NCBI GenBank assembly: GCA_001487125.1
Contig: LN913010.1
Span: 49,288 to 113,287, forward strand
Reading direction: 5' to 3'
Source: Gabonibacter massiliensis
Lineage (GTDB): Bacteria; Bacteroidota; Bacteroidia; Bacteroidales; Marinifilaceae
Length of the DNA stretch: 64,000 nt
How positions within the stretch are numbered: position 1 is the first letter of the stretch; every line of letters starts with the position of its first letter. The notes beneath the pieces were generated by a model that was given only the letters and a program-made list of their open reading frames with translations, was not told the DNA's origin and ran no database searches. The translations under genes and the position numbers were made by a program. Below, piece by piece: positions 45,632-55,031 of the stretch.

Positions 45632-46327
45632 TTAGTAAGCCGGAACTCCATCTACCATCGGAAATTCATTGCCGTCCTTATCTTTTTCCATGATGTTGTT
45701 TTTAATCAGATATTCTTTGAATTTCAATGCAAGAATTCGAATTTCAGAAAAAGACATGTCGGAAAGATCGCTGACCTGGGTGGCAATAACAAAATGGTCG
45801 TACTTAGCATCGCTGTATTCTCCTAACAAAATCAACTCGACATCGTCTTTCCACCACAGCGGTTGGCTTTTAATATTGCTGAAAATAACTTTGATGTCCT
45901 GCTTGTTGTAAATTCCCGGTGAGAAATTTTCATTGGCAGTGATCCGGAAGGTAACTTTAAAGCTTCTTTCCGAAAGCTCCGGCCTGGCTTTTTTGATGTG
46001 GATATAGATGGTATCCTTATCTTGATTCGGAGCGAATTTCAATGTATTGGGTAACTCGTAATCCACGGGTAGCGCTGTTGTTAATGAATCGACGACAACC
46101 AATTTGTATTCCAGAGAGTCGTGAGACGGTTTACCGATTAAGGCAATTTCAAACGGAACGTCCAGTTCATTCGTGAGATAATGGGTAAAGGAGATCACGG
46201 CAGAATCCCGTCCTTCATCATTGGGGAAATAGAGATAGCGTGCTTCCCCTTCGTAGATGGGGGTTTCATTTGTTTCACAGCCGATTAATGCTGCAAAAAA
46301 AGCGAATAACAGAATATATTTTTTCAT
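45632..46327 (-). CDS. DUF4843 domain lipoprotein (system C)
   Basis: A 231-residue lipoprotein (lipobox ALIGC, Cys17) with YLYFPNDEGRDSAVISF, a beta-rich middle and ILLGEYSDAKYDHFVIATQ, matching the family features seen in system B at 25825-26586. It sits 11 bp after SusD and 21 bp before the PKD-like gene. Presumed surface ligand binding; no reaction is known. Confidence 0.84.
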   Translation of the reverse strand: MKKYILLFAFFAALIGCETNETPIYEGEARYLYFPNDEGRDSAVISFTHYLTNELDVPFEIALIGKPSHDSLEYKLVVVDSLTTALPVDYELPNTLKFAPNQDKDTIYIHIKKARPELSERSFKVTFRITANENFSPGIYNKQDIKVIFSNIKSQPLWWKDDVELILLGEYSDAKYDHFVIATQVSDLSDMSFSEIRILALKFKEYLIKNNIMEKDKDGNEFPMVDGVPAY

Positions 46328-46338
46328 GGTATAGATGT

Positions 46339-47835
46339 TTAATTGATGAGTTCATTATCGGGTAATGGAATAACAAATCCGTTATCGGGCATCGTTCTGA
46401 CCGGCTTTATGTTTAAACGTTTGTAGTAGTAAAAGAGCTGGCCTTCTTGCATGAATTCTCTTTTGGCTTCTTTTATTAATTCCTCCAGGAAACTATCTAA
46501 ATCGTTGATTTTGTTGTTAAGGCCTTCTCGTTCGCATCCCCGAGCTTCTCTTAAATCGTCGAGGGTTTTCAAAGCTTCGGTTTTGTCGTTATTTCTGAAA
46601 AGATATTCGGCTTTGATATAGTACATTTCACCAAGACGAATCATCGGAATCATGTCGGCACTTCTGCTGTAATTGCCTGCACTTCCGGTAGGTTCTAACA
46701 ACTTGTTGCAAGCTCTGTAACTTCCGATCAATTCCGTTACGGCATTTCCGCGGCAATCTCCTCCGTCATCGAACATCGTTTTCAGATCGGTAGTTTTGGT
46801 CATAAGGGTGAACTCTATACTGTTGTCATTGTAATTATTGACCGATTTATACCGATCCAATAACAGCGTGTTAGATAATGTAAATATGATTTCTTCGTAC
46901 ATTTTACGATCCTTGTTGCTTTCGACATCATAAGCATCGGTAAAACTATATACTTGGGTATCCCAGCTTCCGTAAGCGGCATCGATTACTTCGTTTGCTT
47001 GTTTGTAGGCCTCTTCGTGTTTGCCCATGTAATTGTAGACGCGGGCTAATAAGGCCGTTACCGCGTAATAGTTCATGCGATATCCGCGATACCTGTAAAA
47101 TAAATCTTTAGGGACATAACTGCTTTCACCTGAAAGATAATACCTGTATTGTGCCATGTTTAGCATATCCACATGAGCGGGGATCGTGTCGAAAGAACCC
47201 ACGAGGTTTTTTGCTTTTAGCAAATCCTGTTCGACCAGGTTCAGTATTTCGGTCACGGTTCTATCCGGCTCGAAAGTAGAGGGATATTTACTGAAATAAG
47301 GGATGTAACCTCTATCGTCGTTTTTGGCTGCTTCCGGCGAAGGAGCGAAAAGACGTAACATGTCGAAATGGAGTAGGGCTCTCAAGGCCAATGCTTCTCC
47401 TTCGATTAGGTTTTTCTCTTCCTGAGCTCCCGGGAAAATCAGGGGATCGGTTGTCTGTAGTTTCGTAATCAGGTTGTTACAATTAGCGATGCAATTGTAT
47501 GTTTTCGTCCAGATGCCTTCAGTGATAGGCTTTACCCTTTTGTCGGTATAAGCATAGCTATCCGCAATTTTGCGATAGGCGGTAGAGCTTTTGAAGCGGG
47601 ATTTGTAATAAAGTTGTCCCATGACATCGACCAAGCCCCAACTCATCTCTTGTCCGTACATGTCGTATGAGGACATTTGGCGATATACTCCGTGTAGTGC
47701 ATTTCGATAACCTTCGTAAGTCGAGAAAAGTTCTTCTTCCGTTACGGTATCTTGCGGGTCTACGTCTAACCAATCATTACAGGAATTCAGCACGATCGGT
47801 AAAATACATATGATTAAGAATTTCTTTAATTTCAT
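46339..47835 (-). CDS. SusD/RagB-type nutrient-binding lipoprotein (system C)
   Basis: A 498-residue lipoprotein (lipobox VLNSC, Cys19; CNDWLDVDPQDTV). It shows the SusD core GEALALRALLHFDMLRLFAPSP and the end MQEGQLFYYYKRLNI with VIPLPDNELIN. It follows the SusC gene by 10 bp and is the lid of that transporter. Architecture and many motifs match the SusD of system B. Confidence 0.94.
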   Translation of the reverse strand: MKLKKFLIICILPIVLNSCNDWLDVDPQDTVTEEELFSTYEGYRNALHGVYRQMSSYDMYGQEMSWGLVDVMGQLYYKSRFKSSTAYRKIADSYAYTDKRVKPITEGIWTKTYNCIANCNNLITKLQTTDPLIFPGAQEEKNLIEGEALALRALLHFDMLRLFAPSPEAAKNDDRGYIPYFSKYPSTFEPDRTVTEILNLVEQDLLKAKNLVGSFDTIPAHVDMLNMAQYRYYLSGESSYVPKDLFYRYRGYRMNYYAVTALLARVYNYMGKHEEAYKQANEVIDAAYGSWDTQVYSFTDAYDVESNKDRKMYEEIIFTLSNTLLLDRYKSVNNYNDNSIEFTLMTKTTDLKTMFDDGGDCRGNAVTELIGSYRACNKLLEPTGSAGNYSRSADMIPMIRLGEMYYIKAEYLFRNNDKTEALKTLDDLREARGCEREGLNNKINDLDSFLEELIKEAKREFMQEGQLFYYYKRLNIKPVRTMPDNGFVIPLPDNELIN

Positions 47836-47845
47836 AACTTACAAT

Positions 47846-50800
47846 TTAAAAACTGGCCTTTATTGAGAAACTGAAAGATCTTGCAAAGGGATAACTCAAT
47901 CCGCGTTCTGCCTTTACCGTACTCCATCTGAAGATTTCGCTGCCACCTATTTCTAAACGCAACATGCTTAAGCGACAAGCTCTCATCCAGCTTGCCTCTC
48001 TGTCGAAATCATATCCGAGGGTAACGGAGTTCAAAGACAACCAGTTGTTATCTTCAACAAAACGAGAGGAAGGACGGGTCGTTTCTTCCGATTGGTTGGC
48101 TATTCCTAAATTAATTTTACGGTATTTCGCGATATCTCCGGGTTCTTTCCAACGCTCTTTCAATACGCGTTTATCCACGTTTGTGGTACGGATGTTAACA
48201 TTTTCAACTTTGTCTACTAAAGTCTGGTTATAGATCTGACCTCCCCATTCATATGAAAAGGTAACGAATAAACTGAAATTTTTATACGTTGCATTCATAC
48301 CGAACGATCCTTTTGCTTTGGGCTCCTCATTTCCCAGGATAACCTGATCGTTGGCATTCCACAGATCGGTTAACGTTCCGTCTTTTTTCACTAATATTTC
48401 ATTGCCGCTGGCAGGATCGATTCCTAATGAGCGGACTCCGAAAATGGACGTTAGCGAGCCTCCCTCTTCAAATTGACGGAAGGGTTTGGTATTCGATCCG
48501 TCATATCGGCTACTATTCGTGAAATGATCGTTAACCTGGTTGTTATAATCTTTTAAACTTTGGGCGATTTCCAGTAGTTTGTCCTCGTTGTGAGCCAAGT
48601 TGGCAAACAGGGCGAGAAAAAGATTTCCTTTTGAGATCAGGTTACTTCTCATGTTGATTTCGAATCCGGTTTTCCGTAATTTCCCGATGTTATCCACGTA
48701 GGTCGTGAAACCGGTTGAACTGCGGATCGTTACGCTATTGACCAGATCAACGGTTTTTTCGTTGTAATAGTTGAAATCGACATAGAAAGCCTGTTTCAAT
48801 AAACCTAATTCGATACCGAGGTTGATCTTATTCGTGGTTTCCCAAGTTAAATCTTTGTTTCCTAATGCTTTTAAGGATGCTCCGTATCCGGTTTTGTACC
48901 ACTCTTCCGAAAGAATTTCGTACGTGGTTCTCGCTTGATAGGGGGCAAAATTTACTTTACCGGTTTGTCCGTAAGTACCTTTAATTTTCAATTGTTCGAT
49001 AATGGAGTTGTTTTTTAGAAAGGCATAATTATGGATATTGATACCGGCTCCTGTTGACCAGAAGGTGGCGTATTTGTTGTCTACTCCAAATTCGGAAGAA
49101 CCGTCAACGCGAATAGAGGCATCGAATAGATAGATATTGTTGTAGCTATAGTTAACTAAACCCACGAATCCGATTAACCGGGTAGAATTTTCCGAATAAG
49201 ACGGTTTTTGAACGATTGTTTGTGCGTAGTTTGGAGAACAAAGACTCCCTGACGGGAAACCTCTGTAAAAGGCCGAATTTCCGGTCGTTTTGGTTGAGCG
49301 GGCGTTTATTCCGGCCAAAGCATTGATGTTGTGTTTGTTGATGTTGCGGTTATAAGATGCCTGGAAATTTAAGTTCCAGTTAAAATTTTTTCCGTCGTTG
49401 GTTCTAAGCTCTCCAGAAGAGGTATTGTAAGAGCTGAGTGGTTGAGAATTTCTTTTCGATAGCGGATCTAAGAATTTTTTACCGTCGTTCACTTCTTTGG
49501 TTATGCTGAACTCTCCTTTAATCAACAAGTGGTTTGTCGCATACCAATTGATGCTGAGATTATTGGTAATCTCTTCGGTAGAGGATTTTTCAAAACTTCC
49601 CAAAGTCGATTCGTATAGAGGGTTGGGCTTGTTCAGAGTTTCTCCCCAACCATCCAAATTTTCCAAATAACGTCCGAATTTGTCTTTGTACACATCGTAA
49701 GGTTGTGCTTTCGTGTATTCGGAGAAACTTCCGAAAGGGGACTCTTGTGATCTTACAACAGTATAGGAGACCTGATTTTTTACCTGTAAGGATTTTAACC
49801 GGTAATCTATATATAAGGCCACGCCAAATCTGTTTCGAAAAGACTCTTTCATAATACCGTCCTGATTATGGTAAGAAACGTCTAACCCGAAACGCAAGGT
49901 TTCTGAACCTCCTTCCACGAAAAGGGCATGTTTGTGATTAAAGGTTGTTCTCAAAGGTAACGAAAGCCAGTAGGTATCGACACCTTTGGCTACATTAGCC
50001 TGTTTCCTGTGATAAATCTTTTCAAGGGTTACCCTGTCATATTCGTCTTCCGCCTCGAAGATACCGGCACGAACTTCCGTTTCGAGTTTTTCCGCCGCAT
50101 TCGTCAGGTTGTAATCGGTTAAGTCCGGCATGGTAATCTCACTATCGAAACTATAAGAGACATTGATACTTCCGGCTTTCGGGGCAACGGTTGTAATAAC
50201 TACAACTCCGTTGGCAGCTCGCGAGCCGTACATGGCCGTGGCGGCGGCATCTTTTAGGATGGTGACCGATTCGATCCGCGTGGGATCCATATCGTATAAT
50301 TTTTGTACGCTGATTTCGAAACCGTCCATGATAAACGTCGGCAGGTTCGGGTTGTCTTTTAACGCCGATTTGGAAATATAGCCTTGTGCTTGATCGGCTT
50401 TTAATTTATCCAATTCTTTTAATCCGATTCCGGAACGGCCGCGAATATACATTTCAGGCAAGGCGTTCGGGTCGGATCCCCATTCGTTATTGGTTTGAAT
50501 ACGAAAAGAGGGATCAAAAACCTGTAATGCCTTGATCACATTGGTCTTGGATACTTTTAACAGTTCCTCTCTGTGGATGGTTACGGAAGAACCCGTAAAA
50601 CTCTCTTTACGGATATTGGCAATACCGGTAATAACGACTTCGTCGACTTCTGTTACGTCTTCTTTCATTCTGATGATCAAATCTTTATTATCATCTTTGC
50701 GATCCTCTTTTAAACGATGCTCTACGGTTTGCATCCCGATAAACGAAAAGACCAAAATCGTACTGTCTAACTTGGGTATTTCCAATTTGAATTCACCGTT

Positions 50801-51286
50801 TATTCCGGTAGCGATGCCGAGTGTCGTTCCTTTGATGATAACAGAAACCCCGGGCAGAGGCAAACCTTTATCGTCCATAACCTTTCCTTTGATTACACGA
50901 GGCTTGTAGTCCTCCCGAACTTTTTGTTGGGGGCGAATGATGATCACTCCGTTTTGGATTTCATATGATAGTTGGGTATTGGCTAAAATTTTTTGTAAAA
51001 ATTCTTCGATGGTAGCATCTTTGATATCGATATCCCGTTTCCCGTATTTTTGGACTTCTTCGATACGATACAGAAACTTGTATTCTGTTTCTGCCCGGAC
51101 ACTTTTAATTAACTCATCGATGGTTGCATTTTGCATTTTTAAAGTCAACCTTCCGTGTTGTGATGTATTTCCGGCTTGTAGTGAAAACGTGGAAATCAGA
51201 GTAAGCAATAGAGTTGCTCGCAGAATGGTTAACGTTTTTTTGTATCTTTGATGTAAATCAAAGACATAGATTCGTTTTTTTTCCAT
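47846..51286 (-). CDS. SusC/RagA-type TonB-dependent transporter with STN domain (system C)
   Basis: A 1146-residue transporter: basic start and signal peptide (LTILRATLLLTLISTFSLQAG), STN domain (about 45-125, LTLKMQNATIDELIKSVRAE), carboxypeptidase-D-like domain (IKGKVMDDKGLPLPGVSV), plug (KDAAATAMYGSRAANGVVVI) and barrel ending in FSIKASF. It is closely related to the system B SusC at 20870, so the two systems probably recognise similar ligands. The STN domain should signal to the FecR encoded upstream at 51362. Confidence 0.95.
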   Translation of the reverse strand: MEKKRIYVFDLHQRYKKTLTILRATLLLTLISTFSLQAGNTSQHGRLTLKMQNATIDELIKSVRAETEYKFLYRIEEVQKYGKRDIDIKDATIEEFLQKILANTQLSYEIQNGVIIIRPQQKVREDYKPRVIKGKVMDDKGLPLPGVSVIIKGTTLGIATGINGEFKLEIPKLDSTILVFSFIGMQTVEHRLKEDRKDDNKDLIIRMKEDVTEVDEVVITGIANIRKESFTGSSVTIHREELLKVSKTNVIKALQVFDPSFRIQTNNEWGSDPNALPEMYIRGRSGIGLKELDKLKADQAQGYISKSALKDNPNLPTFIMDGFEISVQKLYDMDPTRIESVTILKDAAATAMYGSRAANGVVVITTVAPKAGSINVSYSFDSEITMPDLTDYNLTNAAEKLETEVRAGIFEAEDEYDRVTLEKIYHRKQANVAKGVDTYWLSLPLRTTFNHKHALFVEGGSETLRFGLDVSYHNQDGIMKESFRNRFGVALYIDYRLKSLQVKNQVSYTVVRSQESPFGSFSEYTKAQPYDVYKDKFGRYLENLDGWGETLNKPNPLYESTLGSFEKSSTEEITNNLSINWYATNHLLIKGEFSITKEVNDGKKFLDPLSKRNSQPLSSYNTSSGELRTNDGKNFNWNLNFQASYNRNINKHNINALAGINARSTKTTGNSAFYRGFPSGSLCSPNYAQTIVQKPSYSENSTRLIGFVGLVNYSYNNIYLFDASIRVDGSSEFGVDNKYATFWSTGAGINIHNYAFLKNNSIIEQLKIKGTYGQTGKVNFAPYQARTTYEILSEEWYKTGYGASLKALGNKDLTWETTNKINLGIELGLLKQAFYVDFNYYNEKTVDLVNSVTIRSSTGFTTYVDNIGKLRKTGFEINMRSNLISKGNLFLALFANLAHNEDKLLEIAQSLKDYNNQVNDHFTNSSRYDGSNTKPFRQFEEGGSLTSIFGVRSLGIDPASGNEILVKKDGTLTDLWNANDQVILGNEEPKAKGSFGMNATYKNFSLFVTFSYEWGGQIYNQTLVDKVENVNIRTTNVDKRVLKERWKEPGDIAKYRKINLGIANQSEETTRPSSRFVEDNNWLSLNSVTLGYDFDREASWMRACRLSMLRLEIGGSEIFRWSTVKAERGLSYPFARSFSFSIKASF

Positions 51287-51328
51287 AAATTTGAGAATTT
51301 ATTAATAGTCGATTAATAGATTAATAGG

Positions 51329-51359
51329 ATACAGAAGATATTACCACTATCTTCTGTAT
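51329..51359 (-). promoter_or_regulatory. hairpin between fecR and susC (system C)
   Basis: A perfect 12-bp stem (51329-51340 with 51348-51359), 7-base loop, just after the fecR stop. In the direction of transcription no T run follows, so it would be an attenuator or processing site rather than a plain terminator. Systems A and B have hairpins at the same place. Confidence 0.6.
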
Positions 51360-51361
51360 TT

Positions 51362-52546
51362 TTATTTATGAGTTTTATTTATAATCACATTTTTCCCGTT
51401 GATATTGAATTGAATATTGGTTGCTTTCTCAAGCATTTTTAGTACTTCACTGAAATCATCGTATCGTTCCAAATCTCCTGTAAAATGGAAACTCTTAACA
51501 GATTCGTTTGCGTAAAACAGATGAATATCGTACCATCGGCTCAATTTATTCATGATAGATTCAAGCGTTTCGTTTTCGAAAATAAATTTGCCTTCTCTCC
51601 AGGAAGATATGTGATCGGCATTTACTTCTCTGGACTTTAAAACTCGATTACTCGTATGGTAAACGGCTTGTTGGTTCGGTTTTAATTGGATCGACCGTTG
51701 TCCGTTGCTGACTAAAACAGAACCTTCGCTAAGTGTTGTTTCTATGGTATTTTCATCGGTATAGGCCTGTACGTTGAATTTTGTACCGAGAACTTTGATT
51801 GTTAATTTATCCGCCGTTCGAACGATGAATGGGGCAGAAGAATCTTTTGTCACGGAAAAAAAAGCCTCACCTTTTAAATTGACAATTCGTTTGTCTTTAT
51901 CGAATCGGGTCGGGAAGGAGATTTCCGTTTCCGAATTTAACCAAACGGTGGTTTCATCCGGTAAAATTAGAATAAATTCCCCTCCGCGAGGAGTACGGAT
52001 CGTATCGATCTTAACGGGAACTAAGGAATCCGTTGTTGGGAAATAAGTTACTTTTTTCCCGTCATTGGTTATTTTTGTACCGTTTTTAAGCTGAATGGCC
52101 TGTTCTTCTTCATCAATTGATGATAGAGCTATTTTTTGTCCGTAGGAGGTAATCAACATGGCTTTTGAACTTCCCGGTACAATTTGTGCCGTAGGAGTTA
52201 CAGCTTTTTCCGATTGAGGAGATTGAAAGAGGATGGAAAAACCGATAAACAGACTGATAGCTGCTGCCATACCGCCATAGACAAATAACTTTTTATTTCT
52301 CTTTCGGGGTATGAATAGGCGCTTCCGGGTTTTACTCCATGCCAGGGGGATATTAATTTGTTGTATGAATTGATCTCGTTCTTTTCTGTTTTCGGTAGAA
52401 CAGATATCTTCAAATAGGATTCGATTGTTTTCGTCTGTCGCTTTCCATGCCTCCAGCTCAGCCTCTTCCTTTGGGGTTATGGTTTTGGCCAAGTATTTGG
52501 CTAAAAGTTGTGAAATCCTGTAATCTTCAGAATAATGTGTAGTCAT
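51362..52546 (-). CDS. FecR family anti-sigma factor (system C)
   Basis: A 394-residue protein with cytoplasmic N-terminus, one membrane helix (about 87-107, VYGGMAAAISLFIGFSILF), FecR domain (PRGGEFILILPDETTVWLNS, LKGEAFFSVTKDSSAP, IKVLGTKFNVQAY) and DUF4974-type C-terminus (ESIMNKLSRWYDIHLFY). Its sigma gene is not adjacent: about 7 kb of ABC transporter genes lie between this gene and the sigma gene at 59463-60017, all on the same strand. Confidence 0.93.
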   Translation of the reverse strand: MTTHYSEDYRISQLLAKYLAKTITPKEEAELEAWKATDENNRILFEDICSTENRKERDQFIQQINIPLAWSKTRKRLFIPRKRNKKLFVYGGMAAAISLFIGFSILFQSPQSEKAVTPTAQIVPGSSKAMLITSYGQKIALSSIDEEEQAIQLKNGTKITNDGKKVTYFPTTDSLVPVKIDTIRTPRGGEFILILPDETTVWLNSETEISFPTRFDKDKRIVNLKGEAFFSVTKDSSAPFIVRTADKLTIKVLGTKFNVQAYTDENTIETTLSEGSVLVSNGQRSIQLKPNQQAVYHTSNRVLKSREVNADHISSWREGKFIFENETLESIMNKLSRWYDIHLFYANESVKSFHFTGDLERYDDFSEVLKMLEKATNIQFNINGKNVIINKTHK

Positions 52547-52577
52547 TATTTTTATTTTAATGGGACCTTTTATTGAC

Positions 52578-52608
52578 AGAACACAGCAAAAGTTGAAAAG
52601 GATGAATG
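52578..52608 (-). promoter_or_regulatory. 31-bp element upstream of fecR (system C), copy 1
   Basis: Read on the minus strand it goes CATTCATCC, TTTT, CAACTTTTG, then TGTGTTCT, ending about 30 bp before the fecR ATG. A copy with 26 of 31 identical bases lies at 59354-59384, upstream of the first ABC ATPase. A related CC-TTTT-ACTTT-GTT pattern precedes fecR in system A. Confidence 0.45.
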
Positions 52609-52643
52609 AGAGTGTTTATTTTTTATAAATAATTGATTTGATG

Positions 52644-52680
52644 AAGAGACTGTCCGAAATTTTAGTTTCGGACAGCTCTT
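52644..52680 (-). terminator. hairpin after the ABC cassette
   Basis: A 15-bp stem with one bulged base (52644-52659 with 52666-52680) and a 6-base loop lies between the last ABC permease gene and fecR. Its core matches the hairpin at 13725-13755. Confidence 0.65.
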
Positions 52681-52712
52681 GGTTGTTGATACGAATGAAT
52701 TGGATTATTGTA

Positions 52713-55013
52713 TTATCTACTTTTTCTGAACCACCACATTCTCAGACTGATAAATACTAATATGCCGGGAAGAAGTCCCATGAATAGTAGTTTTAACCAG
52801 ATTTCAGAACCTTCTCCTATGTAAGCTTTATCATCAGAGGGGCGAGGTCGGCTCGTGTCTACCGGGAATTCACCGTAACTGAGATCGCCGAATGAATTTG
52901 TAATCAAGGAAAAGTTAGAACTCCTCACTCCCTCTCGCGAGGTGGTTAATTCTCCGTTTCCGATGCAGTCGGCATCTCCCCATACGAAGATACGTTGTTC
53001 CTTTTCTCCTACCCGACGCGTTAATTCGACAACAACCGGAATCGTTCGTTCCTCCTCTCCGACTTGGGAGTTGTAAATAGGTTGATTATCAATAAAATCT
53101 GTCGTTTCTAATTCGTTCCAGGCTCCTTCTTCGTTGGTGGTGACAAGAGGAGTGACTTTGAATTCTTTTTCTTCTAAGATTTTGATTCCTACGGCTCCCG
53201 GCATTGTAATTTTATATTTTCCTCTCCATAGTTTTTGATACCCTTTGGACGATTGTGCTGCTGCTTCGGTAATGTTGCCAAAAATCAAATCGGCCGTGAA
53301 ATCTTTGGAGGGTTGGACTAAGATTCCTGGCATAAATTCAAGTCCGAGAAAAGAGAAAAGGGGATTCATTATGTGTTGACGGTAGGGTTCTCCCGATAGG
53401 ATCATATTTCCTCCTCTGTCTATATACTCTTTGATTTTGGTTAATTCTTCCGGTGCTAAAACCGTTCTGGGTTCTGCTATGACAAGTATATCGATATCTT
53501 CCGGGATATTTTTTTGCTCGTCTAATCTTAACAAGGTTACGTCGAATCCTTGGTTCGGTAACGAGTAGCGGAAGGTGAGATCTCTGACGAAAGCTCCGTA
53601 ATCCCGTTCTCCTGCCCCGTCTACGTTTCTTTCTCCGTGTCCCGTAAGGAAGGCAACTTTGGGAGGTTTCGTGACGAGACGTTTTAAAGCAGCCGTAAAC
53701 TCACTTTCTGTCGGAGTGCGCCGTATGTCTTCATAAAATCGCAAGAATGATTTCTGACCGTTTTCCCGTTCGATAACCCGAACCAATCGGAATCCTTCCC
53801 CGGAGAGATCGATTTGTCGATTGATTTGTTCCGGGGTGAGGAACATGGCGGTGTCCCATTCCATGACTTTACATATTTCTTGGACCCGCTGTTCGGGGGT
53901 TAATCCGGGATAACGCCTGTCCATATAAGGATTATAGCAGGGATGATAGTAATATACGTATTTGATTTCGGTTTCCGGTTTAAAACGTACATATTTTTCA
54001 AATTCTTCGAAATCGTATTTTCTTCGATCGGGCATTGCCCGCCAATAGTTATCCTCTAAAATATTGACATAAGTAGTGATCGTTAAACCTCCTGTTAGTT
54101 TTTTCATTACCTCCTGACTGTTGGGCGTTAACGTGTTTATTTTAGTTTCTGTGGTGTCGTAGAAACTCATGAACTGGGGTCGGGAAGATATATAACCGAG
54201 TAAAAGGGCTATGATAATGACTGAAGCATACCGGAAGAGGACAACGTATGGCTTGTGCCGTTTCCGTTCAGAACCTAATTTCAGAATGGAAAGAGTTAAG
54301 AATAAAGTTATCACGATAATAAAATAAAGTACGTCTTCGCTGCAAATCAGACCATCCAACAGGGTGGATGACCGCCCCGAGATCGACAGCCAATAGGTTA
54401 TTTCTCTAACAAACTCCATGTTTTGTCCTACCTCTTTGATGAAGTTTAATACAGTTAGAAGAGCTAATGTTCCTATTGCGGCAACCACTTGATAAGAGGT
54501 CAGGCAAGACATAAAGAGACCGATCGCCGCGTAAGTACACGTGACTAAAAATACTCCCAGCAATCCGGACAAAAGTTGGGGAAGATCGATGTTTTTTATG
54601 GCAAAAGCGGTAAATATGATATATATGGAGAGAATGGCAATTAGGATCAACGCGTAGATGATCATGGCCAAGTATTTTCCAAATATGATTTGTTTGTTGG
54701 TTACAGGAGAAGAGAAAAGTAATTTGATGGATCCGCTATAAAATTCTCTACTCATTAATCCCATGGTTAAAAGAGGAATATATAAATATAAATTATCGAG
54801 CATTTTAGAGAAAACTCCGTTGTAGTTGGAAAAAAGTCTGGAAGTTATACCTGAAAGGTTGTAACCCAATGCCTGATAACGTATCACGTCCGAGTATACA
54901 TCCGCGTAGGTCATCCCTGCTTGAAAGGTGAAAATGATTAGAATCAGCCACGCTATCGGGGAGAAAAACAGCGTGCTTAGTTCTGTTTTGGTGATTCTGA
55001 ATAATGTTCTCAT
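52713..55013 (-). CDS. ABC-2 permease fused to GldG-like auxiliary domain (copy 2)
   Basis: A 766-residue membrane protein. The N-terminal third is an ABC-2 (GldF-like) permease with about six membrane segments. The middle and C-terminal parts form a GldG/ABC_transp_aux-type domain (FLTGHGERNV, IDILVIAEPR, LSGEPYRQHIMNPLF), and a last membrane helix is followed by a basic end (WWFRKSR). In gliding species GldF and GldG are separate proteins working with the ATPase GldA; here they are fused. The actual substrate in non-gliding gut Bacteroidales is not known. It forms a pair with the ATPase gene 18 bp upstream and is a duplicate of the gene at 56015-58315 (same length, shared VAWLVLIIFAFQ-type start and TLTPNSQE). 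Confidence 0.87.
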   Translation of the reverse strand: MRTLFRITKTELSTLFFSPIAWLILIIFTFQAGMTYADVYSDVIRYQALGYNLSGITSRLFSNYNGVFSKMLDNLYLYIPLLTMGLMSREFYSGSIKLLFSSPVTNKQIIFGKYLAMIIYALILIAILSIYIIFTAFAIKNIDLPQLLSGLLGVFLVTCTYAAIGLFMSCLTSYQVVAAIGTLALLTVLNFIKEVGQNMEFVREITYWLSISGRSSTLLDGLICSEDVLYFIIVITLFLTLSILKLGSERKRHKPYVVLFRYASVIIIALLLGYISSRPQFMSFYDTTETKINTLTPNSQEVMKKLTGGLTITTYVNILEDNYWRAMPDRRKYDFEEFEKYVRFKPETEIKYVYYYHPCYNPYMDRRYPGLTPEQRVQEICKVMEWDTAMFLTPEQINRQIDLSGEGFRLVRVIERENGQKSFLRFYEDIRRTPTESEFTAALKRLVTKPPKVAFLTGHGERNVDGAGERDYGAFVRDLTFRYSLPNQGFDVTLLRLDEQKNIPEDIDILVIAEPRTVLAPEELTKIKEYIDRGGNMILSGEPYRQHIMNPLFSFLGLEFMPGILVQPSKDFTADLIFGNITEAAAQSSKGYQKLWRGKYKITMPGAVGIKILEEKEFKVTPLVTTNEEGAWNELETTDFIDNQPIYNSQVGEEERTIPVVVELTRRVGEKEQRIFVWGDADCIGNGELTTSREGVRSSNFSLITNSFGDLSYGEFPVDTSRPRPSDDKAYIGEGSEIWLKLLFMGLLPGILVFISLRMWWFRKSR

Positions 55014-55031
55014 AATGTATCTTTACTATTT

